DNA of 64,000 bases, from NCBI GenBank assembly GCA_963422745.1, contig OY730477.1, forward strand, positions 3,224,001-3,288,000. The letters are read 5' to 3'. The translations under genes and the position numbers were made by a program. The notes under the pieces were generated by a model. It made no database searches, was not told the origin of the DNA, and saw only the letters and a list, made by a program, of their open reading frames with translations. The DNA comes from G963422745 sp963422745. Lineage in GTDB: Bacteria; Actinomycetota; Acidimicrobiia; Acidimicrobiales; Aldehydirespiratoraceae. Shown here one piece after another: positions 53,064 to 61,054 of this stretch; within the stretch, counting starts at the first letter, position 1; each line of letters opens with the position of its first letter.

Positions 53064-54241
53064 TGCCCGAACCCCTTGAGCGGCGAGCCGTGATCAGCGG
53101 GGCGGCCCAATCCGATGTGGCTCGTCGGCTGCATCGCAGCGGGATCGACCTGACCGTTGAGGCCAGCCTTCGAGCCATAGACGACGCCGGGCTCACCGTG
53201 GCCGACATCGACGGAGTATCCACCTACCCGGGCTGGGGTGGTTCCTTCGGGGGTGCATCGGGCGCCGAACTACACGAAGCGCTGCGTTTGTCGTTGAACT
53301 GGCGAGACGGCGCAGCCGAAACCAGCGGTCAGCTGGGGGCCGTTCACAAGGCGACTCTGGCGGTTGCGGCCGGATTGGCCCGCCATGTGCTCGTGTTTCG
53401 CACCGTGGTGGAGGGCAGCGGGGGCCCGCTGCGGGCTGGCTCGGGCAGCCAAACAGCGGCAGCAGGAAGCGGTATCACACCGTTTCAGTTCCTCATTCCA
53501 TACGGTGCACCGTCTGCGGCCAACTGGATCGCCTGCTACGCCCGCCGACATATGCACGACTACGGCACCACCCGTGAGCAACTCGGTGTCGTCGCCGTCA
53601 ACGCCCGAACAAATGCCGCTGCCAATCCCAAGGCCATCTACACCGAACCCATGACCATCGACGACTATCTGAACGTTCGTATGATCAGTGATCCCTTGTG
53701 CCTTTACGACTGCGATGTTCCCTGTGATGGTTCTACCGCGGTGGTGGTATCCCATAGAGATCACGCGCCGGACGCTCCGCAGCCCGTGGTGGGCATAAAC
53801 GCCATCGGCACTGCGATCCGAGGCCGGCCCTCATGGGATCAGTTCGACGACCTGACCACCATGATGATGCGCGATTCGGCCGCTTCGATGTGGGAACGCA
53901 GCGAACTGACTCCAGCCGATGTCGACACGGCGCAGCTCTATGACGGCTTCAGTTGGCTGACCCTGGCCTGGTTGGAGGCTCTGGGATTCTGTGACCGAGG
54001 CGAAGGCGGTCCTTTCGTGGCCGACGGCGTCAACATTTCCCCTACCGGTTCGCTGCCGCTCAACACCTCAGGTGGCCAACTATCTGGCGGCCGTTTGCAC
54101 GGTTTCGGATTCATGCATGAGGCCGTGATGCAGCTTCGGGGTATGGCCAACATTCAGGTCGACGACTGCGATGTCGCCGTCGTCGGTGCCGGTGGTGGAC
54201 CAGAAACAGGGTGCATGCTGTTGACTAGGGGGCCTGCGTGA
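53063..54241 (+). CDS. Thiolase-fold lipid-transfer-like protein (Ltp2-type aldolase candidate)
   Basis: A 392-residue protein of the SCP-x/Ltp thiolase-like group. The start RAVISGAAQSDVARRLHRSG, AAETSGQLGAVHKATLAVAA (where the thiolase nucleophile cysteine would sit, none here), LYDCDVPCDGSTAVVVS and QLYDGFSWLTLAWLEALGF fit non-thiolytic members. In mycobacterial steroid degradation Ltp2 with a DUF35 partner acts as a retro-aldolase that removes the last side-chain piece. A DUF35 gene follows directly (overlap GTGA), so the same kind of complex is inferred. ATG 53063 has GGAGGT eight bases upstream and overlaps the LivF stop. Confidence 0.85.
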   Translation: MPEPLERRAVISGAAQSDVARRLHRSGIDLTVEASLRAIDDAGLTVADIDGVSTYPGWGGSFGGASGAELHEALRLSLNWRDGAAETSGQLGAVHKATLAVAAGLARHVLVFRTVVEGSGGPLRAGSGSQTAAAGSGITPFQFLIPYGAPSAANWIACYARRHMHDYGTTREQLGVVAVNARTNAAANPKAIYTEPMTIDDYLNVRMISDPLCLYDCDVPCDGSTAVVVSHRDHAPDAPQPVVGINAIGTAIRGRPSWDQFDDLTTMMMRDSAASMWERSELTPADVDTAQLYDGFSWLTLAWLEALGFCDRGEGGPFVADGVNISPTGSLPLNTSGGQLSGGRLHGFGFMHEAVMQLRGMANIQVDDCDVAVVGAGGGPETGCMLLTRGPA

Positions 54242-54735
54242 CAGCAACAAACGAGCCCACCGTGCCGAATACGACAGACGGCGAATCACCTATCTCACCA
54301 CCCGATCCTGTGACTGCACCGGCGGATCCGGTTCCTCCCCGGTTCATCGTTACCACTCCCGAGAGCGAGTTCTACTGGCGTTCGGGGGCCGACAAGCAGC
54401 TGCGAATCCTGCGCTGCGGCAACTGCTCTCGATGGATACACCCGCCCGGTCCGGTATGCCCCTACTGCCATTCCCGCAGACTCGCCGGAGAAGTTGTGGC
54501 TGGCACCGGGACCGTGGCCACCTTCACCGTCAACCGCAAGGAGTGGATCCCGGGGTTTACACCGCCTTACGTGTTCGCTTTCGTCACGCTGGATGAGGAC
54601 CCGTCCATCCGGCTCGGCACCAACATCGTGGGCTGCGAACCCGAATCCGTTGAGATCGGGATGCGAGTTCGGGTTCGGTTCGAACAAAACGGCGAGTGGT
54701 ACGTGCCGCTATTCGAACCGGATAACCAGAACTGA
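54238..54735 (+). CDS. DUF35 zinc-ribbon/OB-fold protein
   Basis: A 165-residue protein: a proline-rich N-terminal stretch of about 35 residues, a helix with FYWRSGADKQLRILRC, a rubredoxin-like zinc ribbon with CGNC and CPYC (about residues 57-80) and an OB-fold (GTVATFTVNRKEW, FAFVTLDEDPSIRLGTNIVG). DUF35 proteins bind acyl-CoA and partner thiolase-fold enzymes (ChsH2-Ltp2 is the steroid example). Start GTG 54238 overlaps the upstream stop and its own stop overlaps the thioesterase ATG (TGATG). Confidence 0.93.
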   Translation: MTATNEPTVPNTTDGESPISPPDPVTAPADPVPPRFIVTTPESEFYWRSGADKQLRILRCGNCSRWIHPPGPVCPYCHSRRLAGEVVAGTGTVATFTVNRKEWIPGFTPPYVFAFVTLDEDPSIRLGTNIVGCEPESVEIGMRVRVRFEQNGEWYVPLFEPDNQN

Positions 54736-55571
54736 TGGCACTAGTCACCTTCGACGCTGTGCTCGGATGTCTCAACGTGCGACACCTGCGACCGGGCGTA
54801 TGGACCGCACCGAACCTGAAGATGGACTACCCGAGGATCTTCGGCGGACAGATGCTGGCACAAGCCGTCGCGTTGGGGGCGGCCACGACCGAGGCCATGA
54901 CCGTGAAGTCCCTGGCCTGCCTGTTCACCCGAGAAGGATCAACGACCGAACCGCTGGAATTCAGGGTTTCTGCGACGCACACTGGCCGCACCTTCGCGGC
55001 CCGCAATGTCCACGCCGTGCAGAACGACAGGGCCATCTTCTCAGCGCAGATCTTGATGCACGTTGAGGAGGCCGGACCCGATCGTCACGACCCCGCCCCG
55101 GACGTGGGATACCCAAGCGAAGCCACCGAACAGGCAATGAACATGATCCCGTGGACCACCCGGGTGGTGAAGGACGTAAACCTTCGAGACCCTGCCGTTG
55201 GACCCCCCGACTACGCCTTTTGGACCCGGGTTGAGGATCCGATACCCAACGGGGGGACGAACCGTGACGCCGAGGCAACCGTTCATCAGGCTCTGCTGGC
55301 CTATGCCAGTGACCTCACCGTGGTCGGCACGGTGCTGCGACCCGTTGAGGGAGTTAGCCAGGCCGATTCGGGTCATAGGTTGCATACTGCTGTGATCAGT
55401 CACTCCATGTGGTTTCATCGTCGGTTTCGTATCGACGACTGGTGCCTGATCCATCAGCACTCGCCCACCTTGAGCGGAGCCAGGGGTTTCGGCCACGGGC
55501 ATGTGTTTGACGCTGGCGGTGCCATAGTGGCTGGCTTCGCTCAGGAATGCATGATCCGCCCCATCAACTGA
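54735..55571 (+). CDS. Acyl-CoA thioesterase (TesB-like double hotdog)
   Basis: A 278-residue protein with the TesB layout: N-terminal hotdog with YPRIFGGQMLAQAVALGAAT near 35-55 and FTREGSTTEPLEFRVSATHTGRTF; C-terminal hotdog with ISHSMWFHRRFRIDDWCLIH and ARGFGHGHVFDAGGAIVAGF. Catalytic D/T/Q residues of the family are probably the D in RIDDW, with S/T near 240. It would release free acid and CoA from acyl-CoA, perhaps recycling CoA at the end of the pathway. Last gene of the operon. Confidence 0.9.
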   Translation: MALVTFDAVLGCLNVRHLRPGVWTAPNLKMDYPRIFGGQMLAQAVALGAATTEAMTVKSLACLFTREGSTTEPLEFRVSATHTGRTFAARNVHAVQNDRAIFSAQILMHVEEAGPDRHDPAPDVGYPSEATEQAMNMIPWTTRVVKDVNLRDPAVGPPDYAFWTRVEDPIPNGGTNRDAEATVHQALLAYASDLTVVGTVLRPVEGVSQADSGHRLHTAVISHSMWFHRRFRIDDWCLIHQHSPTLSGARGFGHGHVFDAGGAIVAGFAQECMIRPIN

Positions 55572-55604
55572 ACCACACATCGTGATGCGACAGGCAAGGC
55601 AGGC

Positions 55605-55975
55605 CCTTGCGCACACCCCAGAGCAGCATCCCGCCTGACCAGCGCAAATGGCCGCCCCGCCGGACCCTCCGCCTTGCGCACACCCCAGAGCAGCATCTCA
55701 ACAGACATACGTGCTGCTACTAGCACTGCTAGCACAACCTTACGCACACCCCTTAGCAGCATCTCAACTGACCTAAGTGCTGCTGGCCGCCCCGCCGGAC
55801 CCTCCGCCTTGCGCACACCCCAGAGCAGCGTCTCGCCTGACCTTGACCGGATCGCCGGACGTGTCACGAGCCCCTTGCGCACGGCCCTGAGCAGCGTCTC
55901 GCCTGACCGGTGGCGAGTGGTGTTGCCAAGTCGTTGTGCCTTGCGCACGGCCCTGAGCAGCGTCTCGCCTGACCA
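55605..55975. repeat. Six tandem copies, 65-68 bp period, after the thioesterase gene
   Basis: CTTGCGCACACCCCAGAGCA / CTTGCGCACGGCCCTGAGCA followed by GC.TCTCGCCTGACC starts near 55607, 55673, 55740, 55808, 55874 and 55940. A 34-base core is better conserved than the 30-33-base linkers, which gives a CRISPR-like look, but the linkers at 55640 and 55775 are copies of one another (CCGCCCCGCCGGACCCTCCG) and the core varies too much. No cas gene is present. The remaining gap to 56041 holds nothing recognisable. Confidence 0.93.
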
Positions 55976-56041
55976 GCGAGACGTCCGAATAGATTCAAAT
56001 CAGATTCCAAATCGAGAGTCAGGTAGTAGAATTCGTGGCCG

Positions 56042-56980
56042 ATGCTTCGAGGATCTACCCCTGCCTCCTCGCCTCATCCGAAACTCTTACATACCTCAGC
56101 CCACAGTGTGGCGCGCCTCGCGGCGCGCGGTTTGGCTCACATCATTGACGCAGCCACATGGGCCGGATCGAGGCTTCCGTCGCCGGTGGCTCACGGTGCG
56201 GCCAGTGTGCTCGGGTACCTACTGTGGACGATCCGTTGGCGGCGGCGTGCTCTATTCGCGGCCAATCTTTGTCACGTCACCGGGACTGACACCTCGGATC
56301 GACAAGTTCGAACCTTGGTGCGCAAGGTGATGCTCGGCGAAGCTCACACCGCGGCCGACCTCTTGTGGGCACTTGGCAAACCCCAGGAGTTTCTCGACAC
56401 CGTTCACTACGAAGGTATTGAGCACGCTCAGGCCGCGGCGCGTGCCGGGCGTGGTGTGATCTTGGTCGGCACTCATCTGGGGGGATGGGAGGTGGCCACC
56501 GCCATCCCCAAGGCCGTACTGCCGGTCCCTACCAGCGTGATTGTCGCTGACAACTGGCTGGCCTGGGCCATAGAGGGAGCCCGGGTGGCGGCCGGTCTGC
56601 GGGTCATGTACCCCGAGACTGCGGCCTTGCGAGGCGTGCGACGGCTTCAGGCTGGTGAGGCGGTGCTGTTGCTGGGCGACAACAGCAAGTTCGCCAAACA
56701 TACTCACCGTGTTCGGTTCCTCGACGCCGAAGCCGATATGGCGGCGGGAGTTGTGGCGTTGGCTCGGTTGGCCGGATCACCGATCGTTTCTTTCACGGTC
56801 TTGCCGCTGGGCCAGCGCCGCTGGCGAGCCGTGGTCAGCCCGCCGATTGATCCACCTCCAAAGGAGTCGGGACGAGTCGGTGAACAGCCAGTGCTTCAGC
56901 AACTGGTTGACGGGTGGTCGGAGGTGATCCGAGCCAATCCCGAGCACTGGGCTCTCTCACAAACAGTGGCATGGCGCTAA
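56042..56980 (+). CDS. LpxL/HtrB-family lysophospholipid acyltransferase (PIM acyltransferase-like)
   Basis: A 312-residue protein with the family's HLGGWE motif near residue 145, where H and E form the catalytic dyad, plus LCHVTGTDTSDRQVRTLVRK and LLGDNSKFAKHTHRV. In actinobacteria members acylate phosphatidylinositol mannosides (PatA); the exact lipid here is unknown. It acts at the membrane's inner face with an acyl-CoA or acyl-ACP donor. The stop overlaps the next gene, a PAP2-type protein, so the two are coupled in a membrane-lipid operon. Confidence 0.87.
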   Translation: MLRGSTPASSPHPKLLHTSAHSVARLAARGLAHIIDAATWAGSRLPSPVAHGAASVLGYLLWTIRWRRRALFAANLCHVTGTDTSDRQVRTLVRKVMLGEAHTAADLLWALGKPQEFLDTVHYEGIEHAQAAARAGRGVILVGTHLGGWEVATAIPKAVLPVPTSVIVADNWLAWAIEGARVAAGLRVMYPETAALRGVRRLQAGEAVLLLGDNSKFAKHTHRVRFLDAEADMAAGVVALARLAGSPIVSFTVLPLGQRRWRAVVSPPIDPPPKESGRVGEQPVLQQLVDGWSEVIRANPEHWALSQTVAWR

Positions 56981-57648
56981 CCACCCAGATAAGCCTGCGG
57001 CGTGAGGCGGCCATCGCAGCAGCCTGCCTGACCGGCTACTTCGGTGTTCGCCACCTGGTCTGGAACGAACGCGGCCGCCGAAGGGCTACACGCAATGCAA
57101 CCCGAATCGTGGAGACCGAACGGCGATTCAAAATGGCGGTCGAACCCGCCATCCAGAGGCTGACCCTGCGTAGCCCCCGACTGGTTCAGGTGGCGAACCT
57201 GAGCTACGCCGTCGGAAACCTCGGTCTCAGTATCGGCTGGTTGATCGCTCTGCACGCCCGGAACGATCCTCGCTTCTTAAGGGAAAGGCGCGCAATTGTG
57301 ACCGCCTTCGTCGGAGCGCTACCTGTCTTTCTGGCATTTCCCGCCGCGCCGCCGCGAAGCCGAGAAGACCACACCGACACTCTGCTCAATCACGGGATCA
57401 ACCTTGAACACCAACTGCTGGTGCGCTTCTACAACCCCATCGCCGCCATGCCCAGCCATCACGTCGCTTTTGCGGTGGTATCCGGGTTCGGATTGGCTCA
57501 CTCTTCCAGCAATTGCCTGACCGGTTCGGCCTGGGTTGCGTATCCCGGTGCCGTAGCCTCGGTCGTGTTGGCCACAGGAAACCACTACGTATTTGATGTC
57601 GTTGCTGGCGCGGCTCTCGGAACTCTTGCCCGTTTCCTGACGCGATAA
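56971..57648 (+). CDS. PAP2-superfamily membrane protein (phosphatase or IPC-synthase-like)
   Basis: A 225-residue protein with about five membrane helices. The active-site motifs are AAMPSHHVAFA near 165 and ATGNHYVFDVVAG near 205 (SxxH and H...D type), and the upstream FPAAPPR replaces the usual KX6RP. This form resembles the inositolphosphotransferase/IPC-synthase branch more than plain phosphatases. ATG 56971 starts inside the end of the acyltransferase gene. Confidence 0.85.
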   Translation: MALTTQISLRREAAIAAACLTGYFGVRHLVWNERGRRRATRNATRIVETERRFKMAVEPAIQRLTLRSPRLVQVANLSYAVGNLGLSIGWLIALHARNDPRFLRERRAIVTAFVGALPVFLAFPAAPPRSREDHTDTLLNHGINLEHQLLVRFYNPIAAMPSHHVAFAVVSGFGLAHSSSNCLTGSAWVAYPGAVASVVLATGNHYVFDVVAGAALGTLARFLTR

Positions 57649-57707
57649 CCACCACACCCCTAGCACTTTCACCGGCCGACAGAAACTCTATGATCACCTT
57701 CGACTCC

Positions 57708-57800
57708 TCGCATTCGAAGTCGGCCACGCCTTGGCTGCTGGTCCAGGTGCTGGCCGAGTTCGCCTTCGACCCCCAGGATTCGAAGTCGGCCACGCCTCTT
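57708..57800. repeat. 66-bp direct duplication between two membrane-protein genes
   Basis: ATTCGAAGTCGGCCACGCCT at 57712 recurs at 57778; the flanks (CTTCGACTCCTCGC and CTTCGACCCCCAGG) are also related. The second copy ends just before ATG 57806. Confidence 0.88.
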
Positions 57801-57805
57801 GACCC

Positions 57806-58912
57806 ATGACGGACAACCAGCCACCGGCTACCGACAACACAACGACCGCTCAAGAAATACCCGAGCTATCTGAGGAGTCAAGGAACCGACTGAGGTTTCT
57901 CGGAGCCCTAAGACCCACCCAGATCGCGATAGCAGCACTCGTGGCCGGGGCTGTGACCGTGGTACTTGTGGCGGCAATCGGTCGTCTGGCTGGGTTCACG
58001 GATCTGGGACGTACGCTAAGCGGAGCGTCGTGGGGCTGGCTGGGATTGTGCGCAGTGGGACAGGTCGGCGTTTTTGTCGGCTACGCCGGAGCCTTCCGAG
58101 CCGCTGTTGCGATCGACAATGGCCCCGAGACCGGGACCTGGTTCTCACTGCGAGTGGCCCTGGCCGGGTTTGGGCTTACCCAGCTGGTGGCCGCGGGCGG
58201 GGCAGCCGGGATGGCGTTCACGTTCTGGGTCTTGCGCCGGCTCGGGTTCACCCGAAGAGACGCCCTGATATTGCTGATCGCCTTGAACACCGCGGTGTAT
58301 CTGGTGTTCGGCGGTATCGGATGGCTGGGGGCGGTGATGGGGTTGGCCGACCCTGCCGTTCCGTTGGTCATGTCGCTTGGATGGATTGCTGGCTTCGGGG
58401 TCACAATCACCTTGGCCTGGTGGTTCACCCAACCGCGGCGAGTCGACAACTGGACCACGGATCACCGATCACGGCCGCGGCGCGCAATGGCCGTGGGTGT
58501 TTCGGCAGCCTCATGGGTTCGTCAAGCTCTGCGAGTTCCTCAACGGCGACAACTGTTTGGTTGGGTTGTGCTGTATTGGCTGGGGGACCTGGTCAGCATG
58601 TGGGCGGCACTGCGATCTTTTGGAGTGTCGGTGTCGGTACCGGCCATAACGCTTGCCTACTGCACTGGTTATCTCGCCCAATCCGTTCCCATCCCCCTGA
58701 TCGCCACCGGTGGCGTGGACGCCGCCACCACCTTCACTCTGACAGCACTCGGAGTACCGATCGAAGTCGCCCTTCTCGGTGTGGTGGCACACCGCGTGTT
58801 CGCCTTCTGGTTGCCAGTGATCCCCGGGGTTTGGTCGGCCACCGCACTGGTTCGTGAGAATGTGCCCCACGGCAACAAAGGGGACGTCTGCTGCGGACCG
58901 CACTCAGTGTGA
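57806..58912 (+). CDS. Lysylphosphatidylglycerol-synthase-type flippase domain membrane protein
   Basis: A 368-residue protein of the LPG_synthase_TM (UPF0104) family with about seven to eight membrane helices. A soluble N-terminus of 30 residues is followed by RPTQIAIAALVAGAVTVVLV, GFGLTQLVAAGGAAGMAFTF, GWVVLYWLGDLVSMWAALR and GYLAQSVPIPLIATGGVDAA. The latter PxP...GG..A pattern is characteristic. Such proteins move lipids or glycolipids across the membrane. It follows two lipid-modifying genes. Confidence 0.85.
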   Translation: MTDNQPPATDNTTTAQEIPELSEESRNRLRFLGALRPTQIAIAALVAGAVTVVLVAAIGRLAGFTDLGRTLSGASWGWLGLCAVGQVGVFVGYAGAFRAAVAIDNGPETGTWFSLRVALAGFGLTQLVAAGGAAGMAFTFWVLRRLGFTRRDALILLIALNTAVYLVFGGIGWLGAVMGLADPAVPLVMSLGWIAGFGVTITLAWWFTQPRRVDNWTTDHRSRPRRAMAVGVSAASWVRQALRVPQRRQLFGWVVLYWLGDLVSMWAALRSFGVSVSVPAITLAYCTGYLAQSVPIPLIATGGVDAATTFTLTALGVPIEVALLGVVAHRVFAFWLPVIPGVWSATALVRENVPHGNKGDVCCGPHSV

Positions 58913-58992
58913 AGAGGTGATCGACATCGAACAGGGCCTGATCGGAGTTTCGGCTACTCAAGGCAAGCACGAGCTGATTGGTATTTTCTATC

Positions 58993-59021
58993 TTGCAGGT
59001 AACCTACACAGGCTGTATGCT
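58993..59021 (+). promoter_or_regulatory. Probable sigma-70-type promoter of the DUF4143 ATPase gene
   Basis: TTGCAG (58993-58998), 17 bases, then TATGCT (59016-59021). Transcription would start near 59028, about 43 bases before ATG 59071. This is one of the few clear -35/-10 pairs in the window. Confidence 0.6.
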
Positions 59022-59070
59022 AATTTGGCAACAGCATAACGGCTGGATCTAGCGTGCCTTCTGGTGATGA

Positions 59071-60549
59071 ATGATGACTAGCTGGCAACCGCGGAGCGTC
59101 GACTACCTGAGGATATTGGGAGAGCAGAATCCTTGGTGGGCGACACGAAAGGTGCCAGCTCGTTTGGCGCCGATCACCGAAAGACCACTGGCCCGAACTC
59201 TTTGGATGCGCCTGCTACGAAGCGAACCCCGGCGACATCAGGTGATCCTCGGGCCTAGGCGAGTGGGCAAGACCACCGTGCTCTACCAGACCGTTGGGCA
59301 CTTGATCGCCAACGGTATTTCCCCGAACCGAATCGCCTGGTTTCGGATGGACCACCCCTTGCTGTTGGAGATCGGGTTGGACCAGCTCGCCGAAGCGGCG
59401 CTCGAGAATTGTGAGGCCGATCCCAAACGTCCTCTCCTGTTGATGCTCGATGAACTCGTCTACGCCGACAAGTGGGATCTTTGGCTCAAGACCTTCCACG
59501 ACGACGGCTGGCCGGTGCGGGTGGCCGCTACTTCGAGCAGTACCACCATGCTGCGCCAACAGCGCCGTGAGAGCGGAGTGGGACGTTGGGAGGAGCAGTA
59601 TCTGCTGCCGTGCCGCCTCGAGGAGATGCTTGACCTATTGGGCCGACCTCTTGATGCCGTTGCGGTGCAAGAAACGCTCGCCGCGACCTTGGCCGATCTG
59701 CCGGTCGGCCGACGGGCCGATCCCGAACTGCGGGGCTTACGTGAACGCTTGATGTTCGTCGGCGGTTTTCCCGAACTTCTTACCGGGCTGCAAGGCGATG
59801 ATCCCGAAGGGCAGGTAATCGAATCGCAGCGGGTGCTTCGCAGCGATGCAATCGAACGAGCCGTCTACAAGGACATACCCCAGACATGGGGCGTGGACAA
59901 CCCGGTGGTGTTGGAGAGGTTGCTGTACGTATTGGCGGGACAGGTGACCGGCATTCTCTCTCCTTCCAAGATCGGCCAGCAGTTGGGAATCAGCCAGCCG
60001 ACCGTGGACCGGTACCTGTCGTATCTGGAGCAGGCCTACCTGGTGTTCACTTTGCCCAACTACTCCAGCGCCGAGTCCAGCGTGCAGCGGCGCGGTCGCA
60101 AGCTCTATTTTGTGGACAGCGCGGTGCGCAACGCCGCTTTGCATCGAGGCCTGGCTCCGTTGGATGACCCGGTCGAGCAGGGAATGTTGATCGAGAACAT
60201 GGTGGTCTCAGCGGCCAACGCGCTGGCCGCTCACAGCGGAGTACGGCTGCATCACTGGCGTGAAGGCAACCATGAGGTGGACCTGGTCTACGACGATCCC
60301 CGTCAACCCTTGGCGTTGGAGGTGGCGTCATCGCCCGGTCACAGCCGAAAAGGGTTGAAGGCACTGATCGACCGCTACCCACGCTTCGCAGGCCACAGCT
60401 ATCTGGTCGCCCCGCAAGCCACGACGATCTCAGCGGAGCGGACCGACTCCGGCATCGGAATGCTTCCCACGGACGCCTTCTTGTCGGCGGTCGGTGCTCA
60501 GGCCCATAGGGCCATGCTGACACGGATCGGCCATCTCGACCGGCCGTAA
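59071..60549 (+). CDS. AAA_14/DUF4143 ATP-binding protein
   Basis: A 492-residue protein. The AAA_14 domain has Walker A LGPRRVGKTTVLYQ near residue 63 and Walker B PLLLMLDELVYADKW near 127. TWGVDNPVVLERLLYVLAGQ and KIGQQLGISQPTVDRYLSYL (winged-helix) near 300 lead to a DUF4143 nuclease-like domain with FVDSAVRNA, WREGNHEVDLVYDD (D/E...E-x-D) and ALEVASSPGHSRKGLKAL. These proteins are common and often horizontally spread; their role is unsettled, with possible links to defence or toxin systems. No partner gene was identified. Confidence 0.9.
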   Translation: MMTSWQPRSVDYLRILGEQNPWWATRKVPARLAPITERPLARTLWMRLLRSEPRRHQVILGPRRVGKTTVLYQTVGHLIANGISPNRIAWFRMDHPLLLEIGLDQLAEAALENCEADPKRPLLLMLDELVYADKWDLWLKTFHDDGWPVRVAATSSSTTMLRQQRRESGVGRWEEQYLLPCRLEEMLDLLGRPLDAVAVQETLAATLADLPVGRRADPELRGLRERLMFVGGFPELLTGLQGDDPEGQVIESQRVLRSDAIERAVYKDIPQTWGVDNPVVLERLLYVLAGQVTGILSPSKIGQQLGISQPTVDRYLSYLEQAYLVFTLPNYSSAESSVQRRGRKLYFVDSAVRNAALHRGLAPLDDPVEQGMLIENMVVSAANALAAHSGVRLHHWREGNHEVDLVYDDPRQPLALEVASSPGHSRKGLKALIDRYPRFAGHSYLVAPQATTISAERTDSGIGMLPTDAFLSAVGAQAHRAMLTRIGHLDRP

Positions 60550-60555
60550 CCGAGG

Positions 60556-61054
60556 AACTTGAGTTTCATCGACCGCCGCATTGTGCTGCTCGACCTCGAC
60601 TCCCTGGACGAGGCCCGGTTCTGGCTGGCGGGTTCCATAGCAGGACGCGGGCTTTCGGTAACAGCGCCGCTGTTACCGATCGTCGCTGCGGCAATGACCG
60701 CTTCGGTGCGATGGGGCGCCAGATCAACGCATTTAGCCTGGGGACCGACGTCGCCGCCGGTTTGGCCAGCGCACAACGATGGTGCCATGAGCGCAGGTGC
60801 CTGTGCAGTGGCGCTGGCGGGCGCAGCGGTGGCCATGCCAGCCCGATCACCTTCGTGGGACTGGCCGCACCCCATGTGGCGCGCTGTCTCGTCGGCCCCG
60901 ACTACCGGTGGATAGTTCCTACAGCGCCGTGCTGGGGCCTTGCCTGTTGCTGATCGCAGACGTGATCGGGCGGGTTGCGGTACCGCCCGCGGAACTCCAG
61001 GCCGGTATCGTGAGTGCTGCGGTCGGCGCGCCGAGTCGCCACAGCTCACGAACC
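60556..61054 (+). pseudogene. FecCD-type iron-siderophore ABC permease, frameshifted remnant
   Basis: Family sequence continues across three frames. DEARFWLAGSIAGRGLSV is read near 60606-60660, GRQINAFSLGTDVAAGLA near 60714-60770, GGRSGGHASPITFVGLAAPHVAR to about 60890 and IADVIGRVAVPPAELQAGIV near 60952-61012. These correspond to the C-terminal third of FecCD permeases (LDE.RFWL.GSL, RQLNAL.LGDD.A..LG, FVGL..PH.AR and D..AR....P.ELP.GI). The N-terminal two thirds are absent and at least two frameshifts are needed. No other uptake genes are nearby. Confidence 0.85.

Noticed and set aside
55605..55975. CRISPR-like array (34-base core, 30-33-base linkers)
   Set aside because: The core varies strongly, two linkers are copies of one another, and no cas genes are present. 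It fits the general 66-bp duplications of this window.
58854..59039. Short plus-strand frame ending GIFYLAGNLHRLYANLATA
   Set aside because: It overlaps the end of the flippase-domain gene and the promoter of the next gene; too short to support.
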